Below are positions 51,159-58,944 of a stretch of DNA of 64,000 nt, piece by piece. Source of the DNA: Belliella aquatica (GTDB lineage: Bacteria; Bacteroidota; Bacteroidia; Cytophagales; Cyclobacteriaceae). The notes beneath the pieces are model-generated. The model saw nothing but the letters and a program-made list of their open reading frames with translations, ran no database searches and was not told the origin of the DNA. Position 1 is the first letter of the stretch. The number at the start of each line of letters is the position of its first letter. The DNA lies in the NCBI RefSeq assembly GCF_014637795.1, contig NZ_BMFD01000002.1, positions 151,280 through 215,279 on the forward strand, read 5' to 3'. The translations under genes and the position numbers were made by a program.

Positions 51159-52463
51159 ATGACAGAAAAACCCAAGAAAAAGGTATTGATTATCACTTAT
51201 TACTGGCCGCCTTCGGCAGGCTCAGGAGTACAACGCTGGCTGAAATTTGCTAAATACTTACCTGAATTTGATTGGGAACCAGTTATTTTCACACCAGAAA
51301 ACCCTGATTTTGACCTTAAGGACGAGAGTTTGCTTCATGAAATCAATCCTAATCTGGAAGTACTTAAATTCCCTATTTGGGAACCTTATGCGCTTTTCCG
51401 CTCTCTTAAGAAAGAAAAAATAAAAGACACTTCTAAGGTCTTAGAGAAAAAAGATAAATCTATTGTCGACAAGCTTGGGATTTGGGCAAGGGCAAATTTC
51501 CTGATTCCTGATCCAAGAATATTCTGGGTAAAACCTTCCGTAGATTTTTTACAAGGTATCCTTGACAACAATCAAATTGATGCCATCATAACTACAGGGC
51601 CACCACATAGCCTTCACTTGATCGGGAGAGAACTGAAACGCAAAACCAACATCTTTTGGCTTGCTGATTTTAGAGATCCTTGGTCTCAATGGGAGTTTCT
51701 CGATACGCTACCAATGACCTCTCTTGTTAGAAAGAAACATGAACAAATGGAGCATACTGTTCTCCGAGAAGCTGATATCGTCACCACCATCAGTCCAACA
51801 TTTCAACAAGATTTAGCAAAAATAGCTGGTAAAAACATTTCTCTTTTGACCAATGGATTTGATACAGCTGATCTCCCTGTTGATTGGAATCCACAAAACA
51901 TGACTACTGCCTCGATCGAAATCGTCTACACAGGTGTGATTGATGCAATCAGAAACCCAATCCCTTTTATTGAAGCTTTTCAAAAAGTTTTTAAGGAGAA
52001 TCATAGAGAAGCACATTTACGATTCGTCGGCAAAGTTTCGTCTACCGTGGAAGAATTTGTCAAAAAGGATCCTTGGCTAACGAAATTTATCCATTTTGAA
52101 GGATACGTAAGTCATCAGGAAGTTTTTGAGTATTATAGAAAAGCTAACTTATTGTTGTTGATCTTAACAGATACCAAAAATGCAAAGGGGAACATTCCTG
52201 GTAAAATATTTGAATATTTGGCAACTGGCAGACCTGTTTTAGCATTGGGTGACCCTCAAGGCGATTCTGCACAAATCTTAAAAGCAGCAGCCACCAATGC
52301 TGTATTCAAACATACCGATCAGGAAGGAATTGAAGCCTTTTTAACTCAGTTCAACCCGGATAAATCTCAAGAAATCAAACCTGATACAGCCATGTATTCT
52401 AGAAAAAATTTAACCAAAACCTTAGCCAAACTCTTAGATGCAAGCCAAGATTCCATTTCTTGA
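51159..52463 (+). CDS. Glycosyltransferase family 4-like
   Basis: The 434-residue protein has the two Rossmann-domain layout of GT-B transferases: 'KVLIITYYWPPSAGSGVQRWLKFA' (about residues 8-32, with Gly-rich acceptor side), 'DAIITTGPPHSLHLIGRELK', a middle 'TTISPTFQQDLAKIAGKNISLLTNGFDTADL' region, and the donor side 'HFEGYVSHQEVFEYYRKANLLLLI' with 'GNIPGKIFEYLATGRPVLAL', the E of GKIFEYLA being the typical donor-binding residue. Likely a sugar transferase for a surface glycan or glycolipid. It overlaps the DegT gene by 26 bases in another frame, which implies coupled translation. Confidence 0.9.
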   Translation: MTEKPKKKVLIITYYWPPSAGSGVQRWLKFAKYLPEFDWEPVIFTPENPDFDLKDESLLHEINPNLEVLKFPIWEPYALFRSLKKEKIKDTSKVLEKKDKSIVDKLGIWARANFLIPDPRIFWVKPSVDFLQGILDNNQIDAIITTGPPHSLHLIGRELKRKTNIFWLADFRDPWSQWEFLDTLPMTSLVRKKHEQMEHTVLREADIVTTISPTFQQDLAKIAGKNISLLTNGFDTADLPVDWNPQNMTTASIEIVYTGVIDAIRNPIPFIEAFQKVFKENHREAHLRFVGKVSSTVEEFVKKDPWLTKFIHFEGYVSHQEVFEYYRKANLLLLILTDTKNAKGNIPGKIFEYLATGRPVLALGDPQGDSAQILKAAATNAVFKHTDQEGIEAFLTQFNPDKSQEIKPDTAMYSRKNLTKTLAKLLDASQDSIS

Positions 52464-53544
52464 TCTCAGCCGATTTTCTGAGTCAATTCAGATTAAACTG
52501 AAGGAGAAGTTTTCCGAGCTATTGGAAAAAGGTGTTTTTTCAGGATCTGAGGAGATATCAAGACTTGAAGAAAACCTACAGAAATACTTAGATGCTCCTT
52601 TTTTATCTACTTGTTCTAATGGAACAGATGCTTTGGAAATTGCTCTTCGTGTATTGAATATTGGCCCTGGGGATGAAGTAATTGTACCAGCTTTATCATG
52701 GGTTTCTACTGCTGAGGTTGTGGTTCTCTGTGGAGCGAAGCCTGTTTTTATCGACACAAATGCTGATGGGCTGATAGACTTATCACTTTTGGATCAGGTA
52801 TGGACGCCTCAAACTAAAGCCATTATCCCCGTACATTTATATGGAAAAATGGTTGATATGCCTGCTTTAATTGCTTGGGCAAAATCAAAAAAAATCCAAG
52901 TCATAGAAGACGCTGCTCAAGCCTTTGGTGCTTTTCATGAAAATATCAGTGCAGGACTATTCGGCGATATCGGTTGTTTTAGCTTTTATCCTACTAAAAA
53001 CCTTGGAGCTTTAGGAGAAGCAGGTGCTTTAGTAACAAAGGATAAGACAATTGCTGAGCAAATTCAAGTCATGATCAATCATGGTCAGGAAAAAAGAGAT
53101 CATCATGTGGCAATTGGCAGAAATGCAAGAATAGACACGCTTCAAGCTGGTTTTTTGAACATTCTGCTTCCCTATTTTGAAAATTGGCAGCAACATAGAA
53201 AAGCTTTAGCGGGTATTTATTTGGAGGAATTGCAGTCTCTCAAGTGGCTTTCTTTGCCAGAAGGATTAGAAAAATCTTCCCATAATGCACATCTTTTTAC
53301 CGTTCAATGTAAGGAAAGAAACCAGCTAAAAACCTTCTTGGAAGCACAAGGTATCGGAACTGCAATTCATTATCCAAATATCATCCCTAGGATGAAGCCT
53401 TATCATGTTGACAAACATTTTCCAGAAAGTCATAGAATTTCTGAACAAGTGATGTCCCTGCCCTTAAATCCATTTTTAACTCAGGAAGAAGTTTACAGAA
53501 TTTGTAGTGCCATAAAAGGCTTTAATTTTAATCAAGATTTTTGA
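52438..53544 (+). CDS. DegT/DnrJ/EryC1 family aminotransferase
   Basis: The 368-residue PLP enzyme has 'FSGSEEISRLEENLQKYL', 'STCSNGTDALEIALRVL', 'GPGDEVIVPALSWVSTAEVVVLCGAKPVFIDTN', 'IIPVHLYGKMVDMPALIAWAK', 'VIEDAAQAFGAF' and the PLP-binding Lys in 'SFYPTKNLGALGEAGALVT', with pieces shortened here. It makes amino sugars, typically from a 3- or 4-keto nucleotide sugar. Next to a glycosyltransferase this suggests the modification of a surface sugar. The ATG at 52438 lies 26 bases inside the glycosyltransferase gene. Its end overlaps the cas6-like gene on the opposite strand by 17 bases. Confidence 0.93.
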   Translation: MQAKIPFLDLSRFSESIQIKLKEKFSELLEKGVFSGSEEISRLEENLQKYLDAPFLSTCSNGTDALEIALRVLNIGPGDEVIVPALSWVSTAEVVVLCGAKPVFIDTNADGLIDLSLLDQVWTPQTKAIIPVHLYGKMVDMPALIAWAKSKKIQVIEDAAQAFGAFHENISAGLFGDIGCFSFYPTKNLGALGEAGALVTKDKTIAEQIQVMINHGQEKRDHHVAIGRNARIDTLQAGFLNILLPYFENWQQHRKALAGIYLEELQSLKWLSLPEGLEKSSHNAHLFTVQCKERNQLKTFLEAQGIGTAIHYPNIIPRMKPYHVDKHFPESHRISEQVMSLPLNPFLTQEEVYRICSAIKGFNFNQDF

Positions 53545-54316
53545 CGTTAACACATCCAAAACCCAAAGAATTTTGAGCTCCAAAACCAGCATAATAGCCG
53601 AATTCTTGGAGTAAGGGAGAAGCTTTCAATTTGAAATCATACCTAAAGCCTTTCAAATGAACCAATTCATATTGATACATATTGAATACGATTTCTTCTT
53701 CCTCTACTTGCGAAATAGGTTGAAATTCGATTTCAGGACAGTAGTGATCTAATTTAGTAATTGATTTGAGTTCTGGTATCGCTGAAGCAAATCTCTTCAA
53801 TAAATCCGTTTTGAAAAGTTCGGGGTAACGTGAGTCTGTTGGTGAAATAAATTCAGATCCGCCTAACCCTGATTGATCAAATAAAAATACGGGAGTCACA
53901 GCACTATAAACCATTACACCTTTAAATACTGGAGGGGGAACTACTTCAATAGCGCAGATTCTGTATTTCACGGTATCTTCACCTGAATGCAAGCTAATTT
54001 GTTTACCATGAATTAAATGAAATAAATAATCAGTTGCATCCTCTTCAAGTAAGATTCTTATGTCGAGTGTAGCTTCATCACCTTGATGAATAAGAGAACC
54101 TTTTTCTTTTATGATTTTTATTTTATCCAGCTCCAAATTTGAAAAAGTAAAAGGAATATATCTCACAAATTCATTCTTTTCATTCAAAAACAACTGAAGC
54201 TTTGAAAAATCTGCTTGTTCAAAAATACCCTCCAAGGCAGCAGAAAGCTGATATTGATAGTTCAGTGCAAATTGGCTTGCCTCACTCTCTCTTTTTAGTT
54301 TGATTAAAAATTGCAT
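53528..54316 (-). CDS. cas6: Cas6-like CRISPR RNA endonuclease, isolated
   Basis: The 262-residue protein has the Cas6 RAMP pattern. The N-terminus is 'MQFLIKLKRESEASQFALNYQYQLSAAL' (first strand and helix, quoted in parts), with a tyrosine-rich loop. 'RYIPFTFSNLEL' follows. The C-terminal hallmark is the glycine-rich GFGAQNSLGFGCV at 244-256, close to the G-x-G-x-x-x-x-G-x-G of Cas6. Cas6 cuts the repeat in precursor crRNA. Active members often have a catalytic His near residue 46; here the matching segment is LFLNEKNEF, with Asn45. No cas gene or array is in the window. It may be a domesticated or trans-acting Cas6. Confidence 0.8.
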   Translation of the reverse strand: MQFLIKLKRESEASQFALNYQYQLSAALEGIFEQADFSKLQLFLNEKNEFVRYIPFTFSNLELDKIKIIKEKGSLIHQGDEATLDIRILLEEDATDYLFHLIHGKQISLHSGEDTVKYRICAIEVVPPPVFKGVMVYSAVTPVFLFDQSGLGGSEFISPTDSRYPELFKTDLLKRFASAIPELKSITKLDHYCPEIEFQPISQVEEEEIVFNMYQYELVHLKGFRYDFKLKASPLLQEFGYYAGFGAQNSLGFGCVNVKNLD

Positions 54317-54625
54317 CGTTTTGATATAAAATATAATGCAATTTAGCTATTAACTCCTTTACATAAAATACCCTGTTCTGGGTATTTTTTAAATAATTTT
54401 CAATATTGTCATGAATTGTCCGATAATTTTTTAATGGAATTTGGGGAAAAAATAAAAAAACAAGTCACTTACCGATTTAAAAGTGTTAATTCCACAGGTC
54501 TAATATCCCTTACTTTGTCCCAGATGATATTATTTTGGTGTAGTTTTTAACTATAACTTATTAAGATCAAATTTTTCCCCTACCCCAAATCACAGAATTT
54601 CAAACATGATTCATATATTAGCTTC
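54317..54625. other. 309-base spacer between cas6-like and cyclophilin genes
   Basis: This divergent-promoter gap is AT-rich. It contains a hairpin (54365-54373 AAAATACCC with 54380-54388 GGGTATTTT) and poly-A/T tracts, but no repeat-spacer pattern. I see no gene in it. Confidence 0.6.
54365..54388. repeat. Hairpin upstream of the cas6-like gene
   Basis: A perfect 9-base stem with loop TGTTCT and T residues after it. It lies about 50 bases before the cas6-like ATG. A terminator is not expected between divergent genes, so a leader or attenuator role is possible. Confidence 0.5.
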
Positions 54626-55201
54626 ATGAACAAAATAGCAGCTATCACCCTCCTCTGTTTGATGTTTAACTCTTTTTCCTATGGTCAAAGATCGAGTCCG
54701 ATTGGGTTAATTGAGACCAATTATGGGGATATTTATATCAAACTGTTTGAAGAAACACCCAATCATCGGGAGAGTTTTATCGCCCTAGCAAAGAGTGGCT
54801 ATTGGGATTCGCTGACCTTCAATCGCGTCATTCCCAACTTTGTCGCACAAGCAGGCTGTCCTGATACTGAGGAAGGCTTCAATGATCCTGAATATCTCTT
54901 AGAACCTGAATTTGTCAAAGGAATCACACATGTATATGGTGCAGTTGGTGCTGGAAGAGACGATAACCCTGGGAAATTATCAGCGAGATGTCAATTTTAT
55001 ATTGTGCAAAACAAAAATGGACTTCACAGGCTAGACAATGATTACACGGTTTTTGGACAGGTTATCAGTGGAATGGATATCGTTGATAAAATAGTTTTAG
55101 TAAAAAAAGATGATTCCGATGAACCCTTGACAGCCATTACGATGAAAGTAAGTATTGTTCAAATGACAAAAAGAGAAATTGAAAAACTCTATGATAATTA
55201 G
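54626..55201 (+). CDS. Secreted cyclophilin-type peptidyl-prolyl isomerase
   Basis: The 191-residue protein has a signal peptide (MNKIAAITLLCLMFNSFSYG). The cyclophilin domain includes 'YGDIYIKLFEETPNHRESFIALAKSGYWDSLTFNRVIPNFVAQAGCPD', of which FNRVIPNFVAQAG holds the catalytic Arg and Phe, then 'ARCQFYIVQNKN' and 'NDYTVFGQVISGMDIVDKI'. It catalyses cis-trans isomerisation of prolyl bonds in the periplasm. The genome neighbour is a Bat-type pair after 100 bases. Confidence 0.94.
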   Translation: MNKIAAITLLCLMFNSFSYGQRSSPIGLIETNYGDIYIKLFEETPNHRESFIALAKSGYWDSLTFNRVIPNFVAQAGCPDTEEGFNDPEYLLEPEFVKGITHVYGAVGAGRDDNPGKLSARCQFYIVQNKNGLHRLDNDYTVFGQVISGMDIVDKIVLVKKDDSDEPLTAITMKVSIVQMTKREIEKLYDN

Positions 55202-55301
55202 CGCAAAAAGGTTGATCAAATGAATCGATAAAAACTTTCTTTTTTCAAACAAAATCAAATACTACTACCCGATTTTCGTTTATATTTCATAATTTCAAGG
55301 C

Positions 55302-56267
55302 ATGATTTGGGCATATCCGGACGGAAGTTTATTAACATGGTTATCAGTGATTTTTGTATTACTCTACACCATCTATTTATACAGATTTTATCTTATCAAC
55401 AGAAAATTGCAGGTAAAAAAGCATCGCATTTTCATTAAAATGATTTTGCGTAGTGCATATTTTATTCTTTTTCTAATCGCCCTTGCAGGCCCATCTATTG
55501 GGACTTCCATGAAGGAGATTAAAGAGGAAGGAAAAGATATATTTCTTGCGATCGACCTATCCCAATCAATGAATGCGACCGATATAGGACCTTCTAGATT
55601 GCAAAGGGTAAAGTTTGAATTAAAAAATTTGGCAAAGAGTTTTGCTGGAGACCGAATAGGTTTGATCATCTTCAGCTCTGAAGCATTCGTACAATGCCCA
55701 CTCACTTTTGATCAAAATGTACTGCAGCTTCATATTGATGGACTCAATACAGGGCTTGTTCCCAGCCAAGGAACAGATATTAACGCTCCACTTCAGATGG
55801 CTTTAAGTAAATTTAGATCTGACGAAAGACCTGAGACAAATAGTAGATCGGTGATTTTGGTTTCAGATGGAGAAGATTTTGGTGAAAACTTCAGGCCGAT
55901 TATCAGTGAATTAAATGATGCTGGAATTAAAATTTTTAGCCTAGGTGTCGGTACTTCTCAGGGATCCACCATACCAAGGGGAAATAACGTGATTATCGAC
56001 CCTAAAACCAATCAACCAGCTATAAGTCGCTTAGAAACAACAAATTTGAAATACTTAGCAGCGCAGACTGAAGGTGCTTATTTTGAATTAAGTGATGAAA
56101 CTCAAGAAATTTCAGACCTGATCGCTGCCATCGACAGAGAAGAAGGTGCCGTGACTGGAAGTAGATTGGTTGAAGCATCGGCAAACAAATATTTCTACTT
56201 TCTATTTATCGCACTGGGATTAGCTTTTCTCGATATGATATTCCCATTACGAACCATCAACTTGTAA
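55302..56267 (+). CDS. BatB-like membrane vWA-domain protein
   Basis: The 321-residue protein has two membrane helices at the start (about 10-30 and 50-70), a von Willebrand factor A domain and a C-terminal helix (about 295-315). The MIDAS metal site is complete: DLSQS at about 86-90, T (GTDIN) at about 160, and 'LVSDGEDFG' at about 188. The order matches BatA/BatB in the Bat (Bacteroides aerotolerance) cluster. BatB is favoured because the TPR protein of BatC type follows by 20 bases. BatA, BatD and the MoxR ATPase that usually accompany them are absent from the window. Confidence 0.88.
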   Translation: MIWAYPDGSLLTWLSVIFVLLYTIYLYRFYLINRKLQVKKHRIFIKMILRSAYFILFLIALAGPSIGTSMKEIKEEGKDIFLAIDLSQSMNATDIGPSRLQRVKFELKNLAKSFAGDRIGLIIFSSEAFVQCPLTFDQNVLQLHIDGLNTGLVPSQGTDINAPLQMALSKFRSDERPETNSRSVILVSDGEDFGENFRPIISELNDAGIKIFSLGVGTSQGSTIPRGNNVIIDPKTNQPAISRLETTNLKYLAAQTEGAYFELSDETQEISDLIAAIDREEGAVTGSRLVEASANKYFYFLFIALGLAFLDMIFPLRTINL

Positions 56268-56287
56268 AATATTGTTAACAGATCAAT

Positions 56288-57142
56288 ATGATTTTAATCA
56301 GTAGACTAATTTTATTCATCTTTCTTCTTATTCCCTCCTCATGGATGGAAATATCCAAGAAAAACGCTGCTATCAAATCAGCAGCCAAGAGTTATGGAGA
56401 AGCGAATTATGAAAAATCTATTGAAGATCACCTTTTTTTAACCTCAGAATTTGGAATCAACAGTCCAGAGACCACATACAATCTTGGCCTAAGTTACCAG
56501 TATGCTGAGAAAAATGAGGAGGCCCAACGTACTTTCATGTCTCTATTGAATAATCCTAATCCTATGATTGCCTCCTTTGCTTCCAACCACAATGGATTGA
56601 TTTTGGCAAAAGATGAAAAATATAAAGAAGCATTAGAAGCTTTCAAATATGCACTAATAAAAGATTCTCAAAACGAAGCCGCAAGGTACAATTACGAGCT
56701 TTTGGCGAGATGGCTAGAGGAGAATCAGGACCAACAAGATCAGGAAGACGAAGGAGAGAATGATGAAAATCAGGACGAGCAAGATCAAGAAGAGCAGGAA
56801 AAACAAGAGGAACAAGATAAAAAAGACGAAAACAAAAAAAATGGTGAAGGCGAAGAGGAGGCAGAAAACGACGAGGATGCTGAATCAGAGAAAAAAGAAG
56901 ATAAAGAGGGTGAGAAATCTCAAAATGAAAAAGATTCTCAAGAACCAAGCGAACTAGATTCGGACCTTAGCGAAAGAGAGAAAGCCATGGAGCAATTGAA
57001 GGAAAAGCTCAAGGAAATGAATCTTACTCCAGAGCAGGCCTCTCAAATTCTAGATGCAATGAACGCTGCCGAACTCCGCTATATTCAACAAAATCGAAAA
57101 AAAGCTACTAAAAGGCCAGACAAAGGTCTGCCTGATTGGTAA
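56288..57142 (+). CDS. BatC-like TPR protein with acidic-basic region
   Basis: The 284-residue protein has an N-terminal hydrophobic segment (MILISRLILFIFLLIPSSWM) and three TPR units: 'AAKSYGEANYEKSIEDHLFL', 'SYQYAEKNEEAQRTFMSLL' and 'EKYKEALEAFKYALIKDSQN'. From about residue 140 to 230 it is almost only Glu, Asp, Gln, Lys and Asn (QDQEDEGENDENQDEQDQEE). The end is 'EKAMEQLKEKLKEMNLTPEQA'. This is the BatC layout. It probably bridges membrane vWA proteins to other partners. It follows the vWA gene by 20 bases. The next gene is separated by the repeat-rich spacer. Confidence 0.88.
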   Translation: MILISRLILFIFLLIPSSWMEISKKNAAIKSAAKSYGEANYEKSIEDHLFLTSEFGINSPETTYNLGLSYQYAEKNEEAQRTFMSLLNNPNPMIASFASNHNGLILAKDEKYKEALEAFKYALIKDSQNEAARYNYELLARWLEENQDQQDQEDEGENDENQDEQDQEEQEKQEEQDKKDENKKNGEGEEEAENDEDAESEKKEDKEGEKSQNEKDSQEPSELDSDLSEREKAMEQLKEKLKEMNLTPEQASQILDAMNAAELRYIQQNRKKATKRPDKGLPDW

Positions 57143-57553
57143 AATAGAGAATGGATGTGAGACCTACCTGACGGTAGGCAAGTTTGAGACGTGACATGTA
57201 AGACGTGAGATATTTGAGGTGAGAAAATAGAAGTAAGAGCCAAGAAACAAGAGAATAAAAGCTCTTGTCTAAAATCAGGAGACATCTCACTCTGTTCGAT
57301 GTGACAGGCCTAAAAGTCATTTCGAACGTAGAGAGAAATCTCATCATACAAAAATCAAGATAAGATGTGTTTAATTAAAGATTTAATGTCATAACGCGAG
57401 ACATCTCACTCTGAAAGATTTGACTATCTTAAAATAATAGGGTTAATCGATACCCCAATCTCATAACATTGTAACTTTACAATCCGCCGCGCCTGTGCGC
57501 CGAGGCGTAGCGGAAAATTTCTTTAAATTTTATAACCAAAAATATAAACCCAA
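57143..57553. repeat. 411-base spacer packed with dispersed repeats
   Basis: No gene is supported here. It holds a 26-base unit at 57164-57189 found in reverse orientation at 63459-63484, a 16-base direct repeat GAGACATCTCACTCTG (57279-57294 and 57398-57413), a segment at 57315-57341 resembling one at 38503-38530, and GTGAGA/GTCTC-rich stretches. At the end lies a GC-rich hairpin (57483-57514). It is typical of extragenic repeat clusters in Bacteroidota. Confidence 0.8.
57483..57514. repeat. GC-rich hairpin before the thiolase gene
   Basis: TCCGC (57483-57487) pairs with GCGGA (57510-57514), and inside it CGCC (57490-57493) with GGCG (57504-57507). The 32 bases are much richer in G and C than the surroundings. 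It lies 40 bases before the thiolase ATG and may shape its leader. Confidence 0.6.
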
Positions 57554-58732
57554 ATGAAAGAAGTATATATCGTATCCGCAGTAAGAACTCCATTAGGGAG
57601 TTTTGGAGGGAAATTATCAGGACTAACAGCAATTGAATTGGGAAGCATCGCTATCAAAGGAGCTTTGACAAAAGCTGGCCTTGATCCCAAGGAAGTAGAA
57701 GAAGTGATCATGGGTAATGTAATCTCTGCCAATCTAGGTCAAGCACCTGCGCGACAGGCAGCTATTGGAGCTGGAATCGGTTACCATGTTCCGTGTACCA
57801 CTGTAAACAAAGTTTGTTCATCTGGGATGAAAGCAGTAATGTTTGCAGCACAATCTATCATGACGGGTCAAAACGATATTGTGGTAGCTGGCGGGATGGA
57901 AAGTATGTCGAATGTGCCATTTTATGTTCCCAAAGCTAGATTTGGTTACAAATATGGCAATGCTGAGTTTGTAGATGGCTTGGTAAAAGATGGCCTATTT
58001 GAAGTTTATTACAAATTCCCTATGGGTAATTGTGCTGATAATACGGCTAAGGAAATGAATATTACCCGAGAGGAACAGGATAATTATGCTATTCAGTCTT
58101 ATACCCGCTCTGCTGAAGCATGGCAAAACGGTTCCTTCAAAGAGGAAGTTGTTCCTGTGGAGTTGACAGGGAGAAAAGGTGAGAAAATTGTAATTGACGA
58201 AGATGAGGAATTCAAAAATGTGATGTTTGATAAAATTCCATCTTTAAGACCTGTTTTTGATAAAGAGGGAACTGTCACAGCCGCAAATGCTTCTACCATG
58301 AATGATGGAGCTTCTGCCATTCTTTTGATGAGCAAAGAGAAAGTTCAAGAACTTGGATTAACACCAATTGCTAAGATTAGAGGTTTTGCAGATGCAGCCC
58401 AAGACCCACTTTGGTTTACTACTGCTCCTGCCCTTGCGATTCCAAAAGCGATCAAAAATGCTGGATTGACAGAGAATGATGTTGACTTCTATGAAATCAA
58501 TGAAGCATTTTCAGCAGTAGCTATCGCAAACCAAAGACAATTGAATTTGGACAGTGATAAACTCAATGTATTCGGAGGAGCTGTTTCTTTGGGACACCCA
58601 CTCGGAGCTTCTGGAGCAAGGATCATTGCGACATTAACGAGTGTTCTTACGCAGAAAAAAGGTAAGATTGGCGTAGCTGGAATATGTAATGGCGGTGGCG
58701 GCGCATCTGCTATCGTTATTGAAAAACTATAA
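57554..58732 (+). CDS. Acetyl-CoA C-acetyltransferase (thiolase)
   Basis: The 392-residue protein is a type II thiolase. The catalytic residues are Cys88 (VNKVCSSGMKA), His348 (SLGHPLGASGAR) and Cys378 (GICNGGGGASA), with NEAFSAVA as the fourth conserved motif. It condenses two acetyl-CoA to acetoacetyl-CoA or cleaves 3-ketoacyl-CoA. No other beta-oxidation gene is nearby. The gene is preceded by the repeat spacer with the GC-rich hairpin and followed by a very strong terminator. Confidence 0.96.
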   Translation: MKEVYIVSAVRTPLGSFGGKLSGLTAIELGSIAIKGALTKAGLDPKEVEEVIMGNVISANLGQAPARQAAIGAGIGYHVPCTTVNKVCSSGMKAVMFAAQSIMTGQNDIVVAGGMESMSNVPFYVPKARFGYKYGNAEFVDGLVKDGLFEVYYKFPMGNCADNTAKEMNITREEQDNYAIQSYTRSAEAWQNGSFKEEVVPVELTGRKGEKIVIDEDEEFKNVMFDKIPSLRPVFDKEGTVTAANASTMNDGASAILLMSKEKVQELGLTPIAKIRGFADAAQDPLWFTTAPALAIPKAIKNAGLTENDVDFYEINEAFSAVAIANQRQLNLDSDKLNVFGGAVSLGHPLGASGARIIATLTSVLTQKKGKIGVAGICNGGGGASAIVIEKL

Positions 58733-58860
58733 ATCAAAATTTAGGGAAGATCTAATCCTCACCAATAGTCGTCAAAAGCAACTTAACGAATTTGATTATT
58801 ATAAGCTGCTAATGAAGAGGCATCAGATTGACGAGGCTCCAATTCTTTCCTTTCTTATTC

Positions 58861-58902
58861 AAAAGACAAAGAGTTCATGATGATGAACTCTTTGTCTTTT
58901 TT
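58861..58902 (+). terminator. Strong terminator after thiolase
   Basis: A perfect 18-base stem (58861-58878 with 58883-58900) with a GATG loop and T run, about 130 bases after the thiolase stop. Confidence 0.93.
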
Positions 58903-58944
58903 GCTTATTATTACAAGGTAATAAAATCCAACAAATCAATTCCA

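Noticed and set aside
54317-54625. Possible CRISPR array or remnant beside the cas6-like gene
   Set aside because: I searched the gap for repeats at 60-75 base spacing and found none; only one hairpin is present.
56643-56948. 101-residue antisense frame in the acidic region of the BatC-like gene
   Set aside because: Low-complexity GAA/GAT codons in the true gene create a leucine-rich shadow frame.
58689-58880. 63-residue plus-strand frame after thiolase
   Set aside because: It overlaps the thiolase end and the left arm of its terminator; no family likeness.
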